From Caballeronia sp. TF1N1 (lineage in GTDB: Bacteria; Pseudomonadota; Gammaproteobacteria; Burkholderiales; Burkholderiaceae): a stretch of DNA of 64,000 nucleotides. How positions within the stretch are numbered: position 1 is the first letter of the stretch; the number at the start of each line of letters is the position of its first letter. Of this stretch, positions 26,396 through 35,122 are shown in pieces. Where the stretch lies: contig NZ_CP084626.1 of NCBI RefSeq assembly GCF_022878925.1, positions 1,364,001 to 1,428,000 of the forward strand. The letters are read 5' to 3'. A program made the translations under genes and the position numbers. The notes under the pieces are model-generated. The model had not been told where the DNA came from and ran no database searches. It worked only from the letters and a program-made list of their open reading frames with translations.

Positions 26396-26623
26396 TCAGC
26401 CACAACACGCACAACCGCCGCGATGGCGCATGCCGTAGCTCCCCGAATCTTCGCTCGCGTTGGCGCCGCCGTTACCGCCGCGTCCAAGCGATGGCGCGCC
26501 GATGGTGACGCGCGCGCTGGTTTCACCGCAGCGTGGACAGGCTGCGGGTTCATCGCGTTCGGCGATACGGCGATTTGCTTCGAAAGTGCCGCAGTCGGCG
26601 CATTCGTAATCGTAGACAGGCAT
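26396..26623 (-). CDS. FmdB-family zinc-ribbon protein
   Basis: A 75-residue protein. The N-terminus is the FmdB zinc ribbon, MPVYDYECADCG with Cys8 and Cys11, then ACPRCG with Cys29 and Cys32. A Gly/Ala/Asn-rich linker follows and the protein ends GGCACCG with three cysteines (71, 73, 74), giving a second possible metal site. FmdB proteins are putative regulators, often near amidase or stress genes; the role here is unknown. Divergent from the DUF4142 gene. Confidence 0.75.
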   Translation of the reverse strand: MPVYDYECADCGTFEANRRIAERDEPAACPRCGETSARVTIGAPSLGRGGNGGANASEDSGSYGMRHRGGCACCG

Positions 26624-26776
26624 GGCTTCTATCGGGCAGAAGATGGAATGAACGACCAGTTTATCAAGTTCGAGCAAGCGACATTCCGCTTCACGCATTC
26701 TCGAATCTGCCAGAAAAACATTGAGTGGCACCTGCATTGCTGACAGCAGGTAGCACCAATCGCCACAGGAGGCCAC

Positions 26777-27313
26777 ATGAAACGCAATATCGTTATGATC
26801 GTCACCGCGCTTGCAGCAGCCGCGCCAATCGCGAGCTTTGCACAGACCGAAGCTGCCAGCACCACGCTTGCCAACGACCTTACGCAACCGGACAAGGATT
26901 TCGTGCAGGGCGCGTCGTCTTCGGGATCGACGGAAATCGATGCCGCCAAGCTTGCTCAGACGCACTCGCAGGACAAGGACGTAAAGAGCTTGGCGCGTCA
27001 TATGATCGTCGACCATACCAAGCTGACCGTGCAGTTGAAAATGGCGGCGCCCAAGGGCGTGACCGTGCCCAAGGACAATTCGGATACTTCCGCGATCGAT
27101 TCACTAAAGGCACTGCACGGCAAGGCATTCGATACCGCATATATCCAGAAAGTTGGCGTGCAGGGTCACCAGGAGGCAGTGGCGCTATTCCAGAAGGAAG
27201 CAGACGGCGGCCAGAACGCGAAGCTGAAGGAAGCGGCGCAAAAGGCGTTGCCGACGATCCAGGAACACTTGAAGATGGCTCAGGATCTCGCGTCGAAGAA
27301 GGGCGTGCAGTAA
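26777..27313 (+). CDS. DUF4142 periplasmic protein
   Basis: A 178-residue exported protein. Signal peptide MKRNIVMIVTALAAAAPIASFA, then a four-helix ferritin-like DUF4142 domain with DKDFVQGASSSGSTEIDAAKLA, LARHMIVDHTKLT and QGHQEAVALFQKEA as typical segments. Family members are often stress-induced in proteobacteria, but no reaction is known. GGAGG lies 6 bases before the ATG. It stands alone, converging on the carbonic anhydrase gene 50 bases away. Confidence 0.85.
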   Translation: MKRNIVMIVTALAAAAPIASFAQTEAASTTLANDLTQPDKDFVQGASSSGSTEIDAAKLAQTHSQDKDVKSLARHMIVDHTKLTVQLKMAAPKGVTVPKDNSDTSAIDSLKALHGKAFDTAYIQKVGVQGHQEAVALFQKEADGGQNAKLKEAAQKALPTIQEHLKMAQDLASKKGVQ

Positions 27314-27363
27314 TCGTTCGTTGCGGCGTCAGCCCTATATTGACGCCGCCATTCCCATGTGTT

Positions 27364-28062
27364 TTAACGCGCCTGTTCGCGTAGCAGGCGCAAGCGCGCT
27401 TCGGCAATCGACTGGAAGCCGCCCCCGTGTTCGTCGAAGATCGATACCTTTCCCTGCCCGATGTCGTATACCCAACCCTGCACTTGAAGCTGGCCAAGCG
27501 CGAGCCGTCCCGCGACTGCCGGATGCGTACGCAAATGCGTAAGTTGAAGGCGGATGTTTTCTTCGACCATCGCCTGAACCATGCGCTCGTGTTCGAGTTT
27601 TCGCGCCCGTACCACACTGCGCGCCGCTTCTGCGTTGCGTAACCACGCGTGCACCGTAGGCATTTCATCGGCGATGGTTGCGCCCGAGGCGAGGCCTTTC
27701 ATCGCGCCGCAGTCGGAATGGCCGCAGATCACGATCTGCCGCACGTTCAATGCGAGCACCGCGTATTCGACTACCGCCGACACGCCGCCGAGCATCTCCC
27801 CATAAGCCGGCACGATATTGCCGATGTTGCGGCACACGAAGAGCTCGCCGGGCCGCGTCTGCGTGATCATCTCGGGCGACACACGCGAGTCCGCGCACGT
27901 GATGAAAAGCGTGTGCGGTGCTTGCCGTCGCGCAAGACTCTTGAAAAGCGCTTCGCTATCGGGGAAAACGAAGTGGCTGAAATCGTCCGCGCCCTGAAGG
28001 AGATAGAGGAGGTCGGGCGTGTCGGAGCCGTTGCGTTCTTCACTCATCGATTTATCGGACAT
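27364..28062 (-). CDS. Beta-class carbonic anhydrase
   Basis: A 232-residue cytoplasmic enzyme that interconverts carbon dioxide and bicarbonate. Zinc ligands are Cys56 (in CADSR with Asp58 and Arg60), His115 and Cys118 (in GHSDCG), all present. RNIGNIVPAYGEMLGGVSAVVEYAV is another conserved region, read in part. Length and motifs fit the CynT/Can group. The first Met gives MSDKSMSEERNG; Met6 is an alternative. It is divergent from the large TPR glycosyltransferase. Confidence 0.92.
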   Translation of the reverse strand: MSDKSMSEERNGSDTPDLLYLLQGADDFSHFVFPDSEALFKSLARRQAPHTLFITCADSRVSPEMITQTRPGELFVCRNIGNIVPAYGEMLGGVSAVVEYAVLALNVRQIVICGHSDCGAMKGLASGATIADEMPTVHAWLRNAEAARSVVRARKLEHERMVQAMVEENIRLQLTHLRTHPAVAGRLALGQLQVQGWVYDIGQGKVSIFDEHGGGFQSIAEARLRLLREQAR

Positions 28063-28225
28063 GGGCGCCTCGGGTTCTGGACAATGCGCGGCGTTGGTTC
28101 GCGCTCAGGCGAGAGCTTGCGGGGTTTTGAGATAGATCGCAAGTCGAAGGAGCGAAGGGCGGTGCACCAGGAGAGGGCGTGAGTGGGGGAATCGCTTTGC
28201 AGGCGAGGACGTTTCTTTATAGTTA

Positions 28226-28254
28226 TTGACGAATTCGGACCGGTGGTTTGTTAT
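28226..28254 (+). promoter_or_regulatory. Predicted sigma-70 promoter of the TPR glycosyltransferase
   Basis: TTGACG (28226-28231) and TGTTAT (28249-28254) are spaced by 17 bases in an AT-rich stretch 34 bases before the start codon. Match to consensus is 5/6 and 4/6. Confidence 0.5.
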
Positions 28255-28287
28255 CTTTGGGTCCGTTTTCTTTTGCGTGCCCGAAGC

Positions 28288-30876
28288 ATGTCCGCCAAAT
28301 CCGATTCATACGGCGCAGCAGCGGCGTTTTACTCCAGCGAGCGGTTCGTTGAAGCGCTTGAAGCGCTGGAATATCAAATAAATCAGCCGTATGCGGATAT
28401 CGAAGCGCTGAATCTCGCCGCGGTGTGTTGCTATCGCCTGAATCGACTCGACGAGGCCGAGTCGCATTGGCGTCGTGCGGTAGCGCAAGATCCTCAATAC
28501 GCCGGTGGATATGCCAACCTCGGTAATTTGCTGATGCTGCGAGGTAGATTGGATGATGCAGAGACTGTCTATCGCGAGGCGATTGCCATACGTCCTGATT
28601 TCGCGGAGGCTCATTACAATCTCGGTAATCTGCTTGTCAAAAAGGAACGTCTTGTGGAGGCAGAGGCCGCGCTTCGTCAGGCGTGTGCCGCGCGCGCCGA
28701 TTTCGCCGACGCACATTTTAATCTCGCGAATCTTTTGAAGAGTCAAGGTCGATTGGCTGAGGCTGAAAGTGCTTTTCAACGCGCAATTGCTGCTAGAGGA
28801 AATTACGCGGACGCATTCAACAATCTGGGTAATTTATTGCGTGAATCAGGACGCCTCGTGGAAGCAGAAGCGGCTTTGCGGCAAGCCGTGGCGTGTCGCC
28901 CTGATTTTGCTGAAGCAGATTTTAATCTCGCTCAGGTTTTGAACGATCTGAAAGACTTTGCGCAGGCTGAGGCGTTTTACCGGCGCGCCGTCGAACTCCG
29001 ACGAGACTACTCGGAGGCACATGTCGGTCTCGGCGCGGTTTTACATAAGCTGCAACGCGTGCAAGAAGCGCAAGCGGTATTTCTCGCGGCACTGTCGGTT
29101 TGTCCGGACGACACGAATGCGCTTATGGGGCTGGCCAATGCCTACCACGCACTCGATTCGTTGGAGGATGCGGAACGCATATATCGTCGAGTTCTCATTC
29201 TGGAGCCGGATAACATACAGGCAAGAACCACACTCGGTTATACGCTACAAAAGCTGGAGCGCCTTTGCGATGCCGAGGCTGAATACCGCGAGGCGTTGAT
29301 TCTCGCGCCCGATGCTGCCGATATCCACTACAATCTCGGCATACTTTATGGTCATCAAGATCGCCTGAACGACGCTGAACGGACATATCGCCGGGCAATA
29401 GAATGCTGTTCGGATCACGTCGAAGCGCATAACAATCTTGGCCGCATTTTGCAAAGTCTTGGTCGCCTTGAAGAGGCTGAATCAATCCTGCGCCGGTCGA
29501 TTGCAATCCGAGACGATATTCCCGAGGCTCATAATAACCTCGCCGGCGTACTCAAGGATATGGGCGCAATGGAAGAGGCAATCCAAAGCTTCCGTCGCGC
29601 CGTCGATTGCGGACCGAACGATGAATGTGTGCATCGAAATCTCAACTACGCGCTGACCTATCACGCAGAAACGCCACGCGAAATTCTCGAAGAATGTTTG
29701 CGCTTCGCCGCGCGACACGAAGCGCCGCTGCTTCGCCATGACATCGTCCATACCAACAATCGCGATTCTGAGCGACGGCTCAAAATTGGCTACGTCGCGC
29801 CAGACTTCGACGGACACTGTCAGGCCATGTTCACCGCGCCGGTCTTCGCGCAACACGATCACGCGGCGTACAACATCTTTTGTTATTCCAGCGTTAAAAC
29901 GCCCGACGCGATAACACACCTGATCCGTCCGATGGCCGACACCTGGCGCGACGTTTACGCGCTCGACGACGAGCAATTGGCGCAACTCGTTCGCGACGAT
30001 GGCATCGACGTATTGGTCGATCTGACGATGCACATGTCGCGCGGCCGTCCGTTATTGTTTGCACGCCGGCCCGCGCCTGTGCAAGTGCAATGGCTCGCGT
30101 ATCCGGGCACGACGGGCAGCAGCGCCATCCGCTATCGCCTGACCGACCCGTGGATCGATCCGCGCGACACGGCCGATCTCGCCGATCGTTATAGCGAAGA
30201 GACCGTGTGGTTGCCCGAGACGTTCTGGTGTTTCGATCCGCGCGTCACGTCGCCGAATGCACCGGACGTGAATGCATTGCCAGCGTGGCGCAACGGTCAC
30301 ATTACATTTGGATGCCTGAATAATCCGTGCAAGGCGTCCGAGCGCACGTTGCGCATGTGGGCGGCAATACTCGCCGCCGTGCCCAATGCGCGCTTCATTC
30401 TGCTAGCCGGTCCGGGCCCGCGCGAACGTTTCAGTGAGCGTCTCGGCGCGTTGGGCGTCGATCTGTCGCGAGTTCGGTACGTGGGATATCAGTCGCGCGT
30501 CGATTATCTGCGGACCTATCAATCAATCGATATCGGCCTCGACACCTATCCGTACAACGGCCACACGACGAGCCTCGACGCCTTGTGGATGGGCGTGCCC
30601 GTGCCATCGCGCGCGGGCGACACGTCGGTCAGCCGCGCGGGTCTGAGCCTGCTGATGAATCTTGGCATCGGCGAGCTCGTGGTTCATGACGACGCGGCGT
30701 ACGTCGATGTCGTGACTCGCCTCGCCAACGATCTGCCGCGTTTGACCGAGTTGCGCTCGACGCTGCGCGCAAGACTCGAACGCTCGCCGATGATGGATGC
30801 ACCGCGCTTCACGCGCAATCTGGAAGCGGCGTATCGGCAGATGTGGCGCGCGTGGTGCGCTTCGCCAGGCGCTTGA
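28288..30876 (+). CDS. TPR-repeat O-GlcNAc-transferase-like protein (GT41 family)
   Basis: An 862-residue cytoplasmic protein. Residues about 35-450 form 12 tandem 34-residue TPR units (pattern like AEAHYNLGNLLVKKERLVEAE). The C-terminal half is a GT41 catalytic domain of the SPINDLY/OGT type: His510 in PDFDGH corresponds to the conserved active-site His, Lys682 in NPCKASERTL and His759 in NGHTTSLDALWMGVP to the UDP-sugar-binding residues. It likely adds GlcNAc or a related sugar to proteins. The TPR half uses more A/T-ending codons than its neighbours, which may reflect transfer. Partner proteins are unknown. Confidence 0.88.
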   Translation: MSAKSDSYGAAAAFYSSERFVEALEALEYQINQPYADIEALNLAAVCCYRLNRLDEAESHWRRAVAQDPQYAGGYANLGNLLMLRGRLDDAETVYREAIAIRPDFAEAHYNLGNLLVKKERLVEAEAALRQACAARADFADAHFNLANLLKSQGRLAEAESAFQRAIAARGNYADAFNNLGNLLRESGRLVEAEAALRQAVACRPDFAEADFNLAQVLNDLKDFAQAEAFYRRAVELRRDYSEAHVGLGAVLHKLQRVQEAQAVFLAALSVCPDDTNALMGLANAYHALDSLEDAERIYRRVLILEPDNIQARTTLGYTLQKLERLCDAEAEYREALILAPDAADIHYNLGILYGHQDRLNDAERTYRRAIECCSDHVEAHNNLGRILQSLGRLEEAESILRRSIAIRDDIPEAHNNLAGVLKDMGAMEEAIQSFRRAVDCGPNDECVHRNLNYALTYHAETPREILEECLRFAARHEAPLLRHDIVHTNNRDSERRLKIGYVAPDFDGHCQAMFTAPVFAQHDHAAYNIFCYSSVKTPDAITHLIRPMADTWRDVYALDDEQLAQLVRDDGIDVLVDLTMHMSRGRPLLFARRPAPVQVQWLAYPGTTGSSAIRYRLTDPWIDPRDTADLADRYSEETVWLPETFWCFDPRVTSPNAPDVNALPAWRNGHITFGCLNNPCKASERTLRMWAAILAAVPNARFILLAGPGPRERFSERLGALGVDLSRVRYVGYQSRVDYLRTYQSIDIGLDTYPYNGHTTSLDALWMGVPVPSRAGDTSVSRAGLSLLMNLGIGELVVHDDAAYVDVVTRLANDLPRLTELRSTLRARLERSPMMDAPRFTRNLEAAYRQMWRAWCASPGA

Positions 30877-30988
30877 AAAAGAGCGTCACTTCGGTTTTTA
30901 CGAACCGACACCTCTGAAAATTCACGTTTTTCAATGTCGAATGCTGCGATAGGCTTGGGTCATTGTAAGTAAAAAGAAAGGATTCGAC

Positions 30989-31297
30989 ATGAAATGCCCC
31001 GTGTGTCCCGCGACGGATCTCCTGATGACCTCGCGCGAGAGCATTGAAATCGATTATTGCCCGTCCTGTCGGGGCGTGTGGCTCGATCGCGGCGAACTCG
31101 ACCGGCTCATTCAGCGCGACGAACAGGTCTCGCCGCAGCAAACGGCAGGGCGCGAAGCGTGGCGCGACAAGGACGACGATCGCGACCATCGCGTGCGACC
31201 GCGCTATGACGACCATCGCTATGGCGACTCGCACTCGAGATATGGACATTCACGCAAGAAGAAGTCGTTTCTCGGCGATCTGTTCGACTTCGGCTGA
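30989..31297 (+). CDS. TFIIB-type zinc-ribbon protein
   Basis: A 102-residue protein. The N-terminal zf-TFIIB ribbon has Cys3/Cys6 and Cys24/Cys27 and the hallmark CPSCRGVWLDRGELDRLI. The second half is highly charged (DKDDDRDHRVRPRYDDHRYG) and ends in SRKKKSFLGDLFDFG, which could be a docking tail. Function unknown; such proteins are common in Burkholderia next to stress genes. AAAGAAAGGA lies upstream of ATG 30989. 63 bases separate it from the CBS gene. Confidence 0.78.
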   Translation: MKCPVCPATDLLMTSRESIEIDYCPSCRGVWLDRGELDRLIQRDEQVSPQQTAGREAWRDKDDDRDHRVRPRYDDHRYGDSHSRYGHSRKKKSFLGDLFDFG

Positions 31298-31360
31298 ACC
31301 CGTCTTTCCAACCTTTCAGGCAATCCGACCCAACCGCGCGCTGCGCGAAGGAGATCAAGC

Positions 31361-31879
31361 ATGGCAACGGTAAAGCAAGTACTCAAGGCCAAGAGCGATG
31401 ACACGGTGCATACCATCGACGTCGAAGCGAGCGTGTTCGATGCGGTCGTGCTGATGTCGAAGGCCGGCGTTGGTGCCGTCGTGGTCACGGTGGGAGGGCG
31501 CGCGGACGGCACGGTGTGCGGGATCGTCACCGAGCGCGACTACGCGCGCAAAGTCATCTTGCAGGACAAGGCATCACGCAATACGACCGTGTGCGAAATC
31601 ATGAGCGCGCCCGTGTTGTCGGTGAGCCTGCGCACGAGCACCGACGAATGCATGGCGCTCATGACCACACGCCATGTCCGTCATTTGCCGGTGATCGAAT
31701 GCGGCCGGCTGATGGGGATCGTTTCCATCGGCGACATGGTGCGGCAGTTGATCGATGAACAGCAGTTCGCGATCGAGCAGCTGGAAACGTACGTTCGCGG
31801 AACCAGCGAAGAAATGCCCGCTTGCGCGCTTACCCGGCGCAGTCCAGTGCCGCAGACGTTGGCGCTGCGTTTCGCTTGA
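31361..31879 (+). CDS. CBS-domain pair protein
   Basis: A 172-residue protein that is essentially a tandem CBS pair (Bateman module), which binds adenosine nucleotides in related proteins. CBS1 spans about 8-70 (DAVVLMSKAGVGAVVV, GIVTERDYARKVIL), CBS2 about 77-132 (IMSAPVLSVSLRTSTDECM, GRLMGIVSIGDMVRQLI). A 40-residue tail follows. No enzyme domain is attached, so it probably acts as a stress or energy sensor. AAGGAGA is upstream. Its stop lies 8 bases from that of the convergent TPR gene. Confidence 0.86.
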   Translation: MATVKQVLKAKSDDTVHTIDVEASVFDAVVLMSKAGVGAVVVTVGGRADGTVCGIVTERDYARKVILQDKASRNTTVCEIMSAPVLSVSLRTSTDECMALMTTRHVRHLPVIECGRLMGIVSIGDMVRQLIDEQQFAIEQLETYVRGTSEEMPACALTRRSPVPQTLALRFA

Positions 31880-31887
31880 TGCGCAAA

Positions 31888-33267
31888 TCAGCGCGCATCC
31901 GCATTCAACAGACGCCCCAGGCTATCCGCCAAGCCACGCCATCCCCCCAACTCGTTGGCGCGTACGAGCCGCGTGGCCGGATACCACTTCGTTACCGCCG
32001 GATCGTGTTCGTACCGCCATTCAGCGACCTGATTGAGCAGCAAGTAATTGCGTTTGCCGAGCGCGCCCGCGATGTGCGCCAGGCTGCCATCGTTGCCGGC
32101 GAACGCATCGAGCCGGTCGAGCAGGGCGATGGATTGCGCGAAAGTCGTATTGGAATCGAGCGTCGTGAACCGGTTGAGATTGCGTGAACGCGGGTCGTCC
32201 AGCCAACGCTTGCGCTCGAAGCCGCGCTGCATGATCACCCAGTAGATGTCGCCGGAGTGGTCGAACAGCGCGTCGAGATCGGGCAAACATAGGCTCCGAT
32301 GACCGAAATTGTCCGGCGATTCGGACGACGACCAGAAGATGCCGACGCAGCGCCTGCCGCGCGCGCGATGCCAAATCGTGTCGAGAATGGCGTCGGCCGC
32401 ATCCGGCTCTGCGGGCTCGATATAGCGCCCGAACGGCATATGGCCGAGCGCTGGGAAGAGGGACGTGAAGAGCGCGAAGGGATCGGTCCACATGTCGCCT
32501 TCCGCCGATGCGCGTATGAAGCCGGCCGCGCGCATCGCGGCAGCAAGCGCCTCGTGTTCGGATTCGGGAATGACGAGCCTGAACCGGCTGTCTTCATACT
32601 CGACTTTCACTCCCATGACTTCCAGCGCGCCTAGATAGCGCACCCATTGAATAAGATCCCCGTAACCGGATGCAATCGACTTGACGGTGATACGCGCGGG
32701 CAATTCACGCTGGCCGCTCCAGTATCCGTCGAGATTCACATGTGGAAAGAGCACGCTCCGCGCTTCTGGCGACGACCACCATCGATGCATTGCCGCAACT
32801 CCATGCTCGATGCCGTGCAGCCGCATCTGGCTGCGTGCCTGGTGATGACCGAGCACGTAGACGGAATGCTCGTCGACGCCATCCGCATTTAAATCGAGTA
32901 CGCGTTGATCTTCGCCGAAATAGTGCCAGCCGTAGACGCGCCACAAAAACGCGCTGATGGCCGGCGTCGTCGGCTTCTTTCCGAAGTAATCGATGGCGGT
33001 GAGCGCCGTTTCCTTCAGTCCCAAGTGGGAGCAGGCATCGGCGAGACAGTGAATCTGGTAGCCGAAAACATCCGACTCGCGCGTCAGATAAAAACAGATG
33101 TCGAGCGCCTTCTCGAATTGCTGCGCGCGCAAATGCGTTACCGCGCGCCAATGCCAATAATCGGCGCTATTGCTGTCAGTGGCGCGGCGTGCATCGAGGA
33201 ACTCGAAGCATTCGTCGATGTCGCCGGCATATATTTTCGGCGGAAGGTCCTGGTAGTTTTCGATCAT
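31888..33267 (-). CDS. TPR protein with GT9-like glycosyltransferase C-terminus
   Basis: A 459-residue protein. The N-terminal third contains TPR-like helices (DYWHWRAVTHLRAQQFEKAL and following). The C-terminal half resembles the nucleotide-sugar-binding part of heptosyltransferase/GT9-type enzymes: TLDSNTTFAQSIALLDRLDA, then NDGSLAHIAGALGKRNYLLL, then WRYEHDPAVTKWYPATRLVR. It may transfer a sugar to an unknown acceptor. ATG 33267 gives MIENYQDLPPKI; an upstream reading to 33312 lacks support. It faces the OGT-like gene three genes away, which suggests a joint glycosylation role (inference). Confidence 0.7.
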   Translation of the reverse strand: MIENYQDLPPKIYAGDIDECFEFLDARRATDSNSADYWHWRAVTHLRAQQFEKALDICFYLTRESDVFGYQIHCLADACSHLGLKETALTAIDYFGKKPTTPAISAFLWRVYGWHYFGEDQRVLDLNADGVDEHSVYVLGHHQARSQMRLHGIEHGVAAMHRWWSSPEARSVLFPHVNLDGYWSGQRELPARITVKSIASGYGDLIQWVRYLGALEVMGVKVEYEDSRFRLVIPESEHEALAAAMRAAGFIRASAEGDMWTDPFALFTSLFPALGHMPFGRYIEPAEPDAADAILDTIWHRARGRRCVGIFWSSSESPDNFGHRSLCLPDLDALFDHSGDIYWVIMQRGFERKRWLDDPRSRNLNRFTTLDSNTTFAQSIALLDRLDAFAGNDGSLAHIAGALGKRNYLLLNQVAEWRYEHDPAVTKWYPATRLVRANELGGWRGLADSLGRLLNADAR

Positions 33268-33482
33268 GCGATGACTCTTATCGTTTGACGCGGACGCGCT
33301 CGATGAGCGCATCCAGGTAGTCTGGCACTGCTACGTCACTGAGTTTCAAGGTTTCGACTAATCGTTGAAAAAGATGACAATTTTTGAATTATTCGGTGAA
33401 GAACGGCTATTAAGTATAGGTGGATGTTGCGGTATAAACGCGACATCTCTACTAAGCTCTGACGCGCATGTCGAGGCCAATT

Positions 33483-35041
33483 TGAAATGTCCGATATCCG
33501 GCTAAATTGAAATGTCCGGTTTGGGGTCGGTTCCTGCTTCCAAAGAAGACAGTTTCCCCACCGAGGCTGCCCGCATTTCGGCACTTCTGAGCATCATCGC
33601 GTTCAGGTCGATCTGCTTGAGTTCGCGTTGCTTGCGCGTGTTGTTGGCGCGCATCTTCGGGCGCACCTCTTCGCCCCGATTGGTGCGTGAGGGCGCTGAC
33701 TTGATAGGGCGATTGTCGCGCTCCATCTGCACCTGCCTCGACAGCGCAAGGACGTGTCCAAGACGCTTGTTGTCGACCTCAGCGCCCTGGTCGACATGGG
33801 ACAGGCGATCATAACGTCGACAGGGCAACGCCGCGCCATTCGCCCAAATCTCGATGCGCCCGTCCGGGTACTCGTACACATCGAGATAGCGATGGATCAA
33901 GGCGCGCGTCGCCGGCGAATCTTCAAGCAGGTACATCACGCGATCGTATTGCACCGTCAGCGAGGCCGAGACGCAACGAGATTCGCGTGCCGTCAGAATC
34001 GAATCGAGATCCTCGTCGGCACGCACCGGACGATGCGCGTCAAAGTCGCTCTTCGCGCGCTTGCCGAAACGGTCGTTGAAGTCGGCGATGAAGTGGGGCG
34101 CATAAGCATTCGCGGCCTCCCACGTGTCGATCTCGCGCAGCCGCAATTCCTTGACGAGCCGATCCTGCAAGGTCAAGTTGGCACGCTCCACGCGCCCCTT
34201 CGCCTGACTGCTGTTGGCGCACAGGGTCTCGACGTTGAGCTCGTACAAGGCCCGGCCAAACTGCGTGACCCCCTTGTCAGCCTTGCGCGAGCCCCGGTTG
34301 AGCGAGAACACACTGGCTTTATCGCTATACAGCGCCAAGGGCTTGCCGTGCTGCTCGATGTAGCGGCGCGTTGCCTCGAAATAACTGAAGGTCGATTCGG
34401 TGGCCGTGAAGTGCAGGGTCATCAGACGGCTGGTGGCATCGTCGATAAACACCAGCAGCGTGCAGGCCGGCGCGCGCTCCTCGAACCAGCGGTGATCGCT
34501 ACCATCGATCTGGATCAGTTCGCCCAGACACGCGCGGCGGTTGCGCGGCTGGTGAATCCGCGGCGGGCGTTGGCGGCGAGGCACCCAAAGACCCGCTGCC
34601 GTCATCAGAGAACGAATCGTCTCGACGGCCAGCGCAATGCCGTGGCATTCCCGCAGCTTCTCACACGCCAGCGTCGGACCAAAATCGCTATAGCGCTCTT
34701 TGACGATGGCCACGGCCCGGACCGCCAAGCCCGCGTCGACACGATGATTGTCCGTTTGACCGCGCTTGCCGGAAACCAGGCCCGGCGCGCCTTGTTCGCG
34801 TAACCGCGCACTGAGACGCCGCACCTGTCGTGTACTCAGTCCGAGTCGCTCGGCGGCCCGCCACGGTTTGAGCAGTCCGTCGACCACTGACTGAAACACT
34901 TTGAATCGGTCCAACTCGCGCATCGACATGGTAATCGTGTCCGTTGCAGCCATCGCGGTCTCCTGCGCCGAAGCATCGGCGCGGGGTAAGCTTAGGCGGC
35001 TCGAAGCGGACATTTGAATCTGGCTAAAAGCGGACATTACA
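33483..35041 (-). mobile_element. ISNCY-family (IS1202-group) insertion sequence
   Basis: About 1.56 kb. Each end carries AATGTCCG twice, 25-26 bases apart: left TGAAATGTCCG (33483-) and a second AAATGTCCG near 33510; right end read inward TGTAATGTCCG (from 35041) and AAATGTCCG. These form the inverted termini. No target duplication was visible by eye in the flanks, so the exact ends are approximate and the insertion may be old. It separates the TPR glycosyltransferase from the sigma-factor unit. Confidence 0.82.
33502..34953 (-). CDS. ISNCY-family transposase (integrase-core DDE)
   Basis: A 483-residue transposase. The N-terminal helix-turn-helix region reads MSMRELDRFKVFQSVVDGLL and AAERLGLSTRQVRRLSARL. 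The rve integrase core has ELIQIDGSDHRWFEER (first Asp), PLALYSDKASVF (second Asp) and AKGRVERANLTLQDRLVKEL (catalytic Glu). ATG 34953 has CAGGAGA 5 bases upstream; the longer frame to 35037 runs into the terminus. The reading frame is intact, and its TAG stop lies inside the left inverted terminus. Whether the element is still mobile cannot be told. Confidence 0.9.
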   Translation of the reverse strand: MAATDTITMSMRELDRFKVFQSVVDGLLKPWRAAERLGLSTRQVRRLSARLREQGAPGLVSGKRGQTDNHRVDAGLAVRAVAIVKERYSDFGPTLACEKLRECHGIALAVETIRSLMTAAGLWVPRRQRPPRIHQPRNRRACLGELIQIDGSDHRWFEERAPACTLLVFIDDATSRLMTLHFTATESTFSYFEATRRYIEQHGKPLALYSDKASVFSLNRGSRKADKGVTQFGRALYELNVETLCANSSQAKGRVERANLTLQDRLVKELRLREIDTWEAANAYAPHFIADFNDRFGKRAKSDFDAHRPVRADEDLDSILTARESRCVSASLTVQYDRVMYLLEDSPATRALIHRYLDVYEYPDGRIEIWANGAALPCRRYDRLSHVDQGAEVDNKRLGHVLALSRQVQMERDNRPIKSAPSRTNRGEEVRPKMRANNTRKQRELKQIDLNAMMLRSAEMRAASVGKLSSLEAGTDPKPDISI

Positions 35042-35122
35042 ATCTAGCCGCTACAACGCAAAACTGCGCTAATTTATCTTATGTAAACTCAAAGATTAGA
35101 CACAGCAACCACGACCCCAACA

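Noticed and set aside
33421..35100. Target duplication around the ISNCY element
   Set aside because: Flanks on both sides were compared by eye for short and long direct repeats and no convincing match was found.
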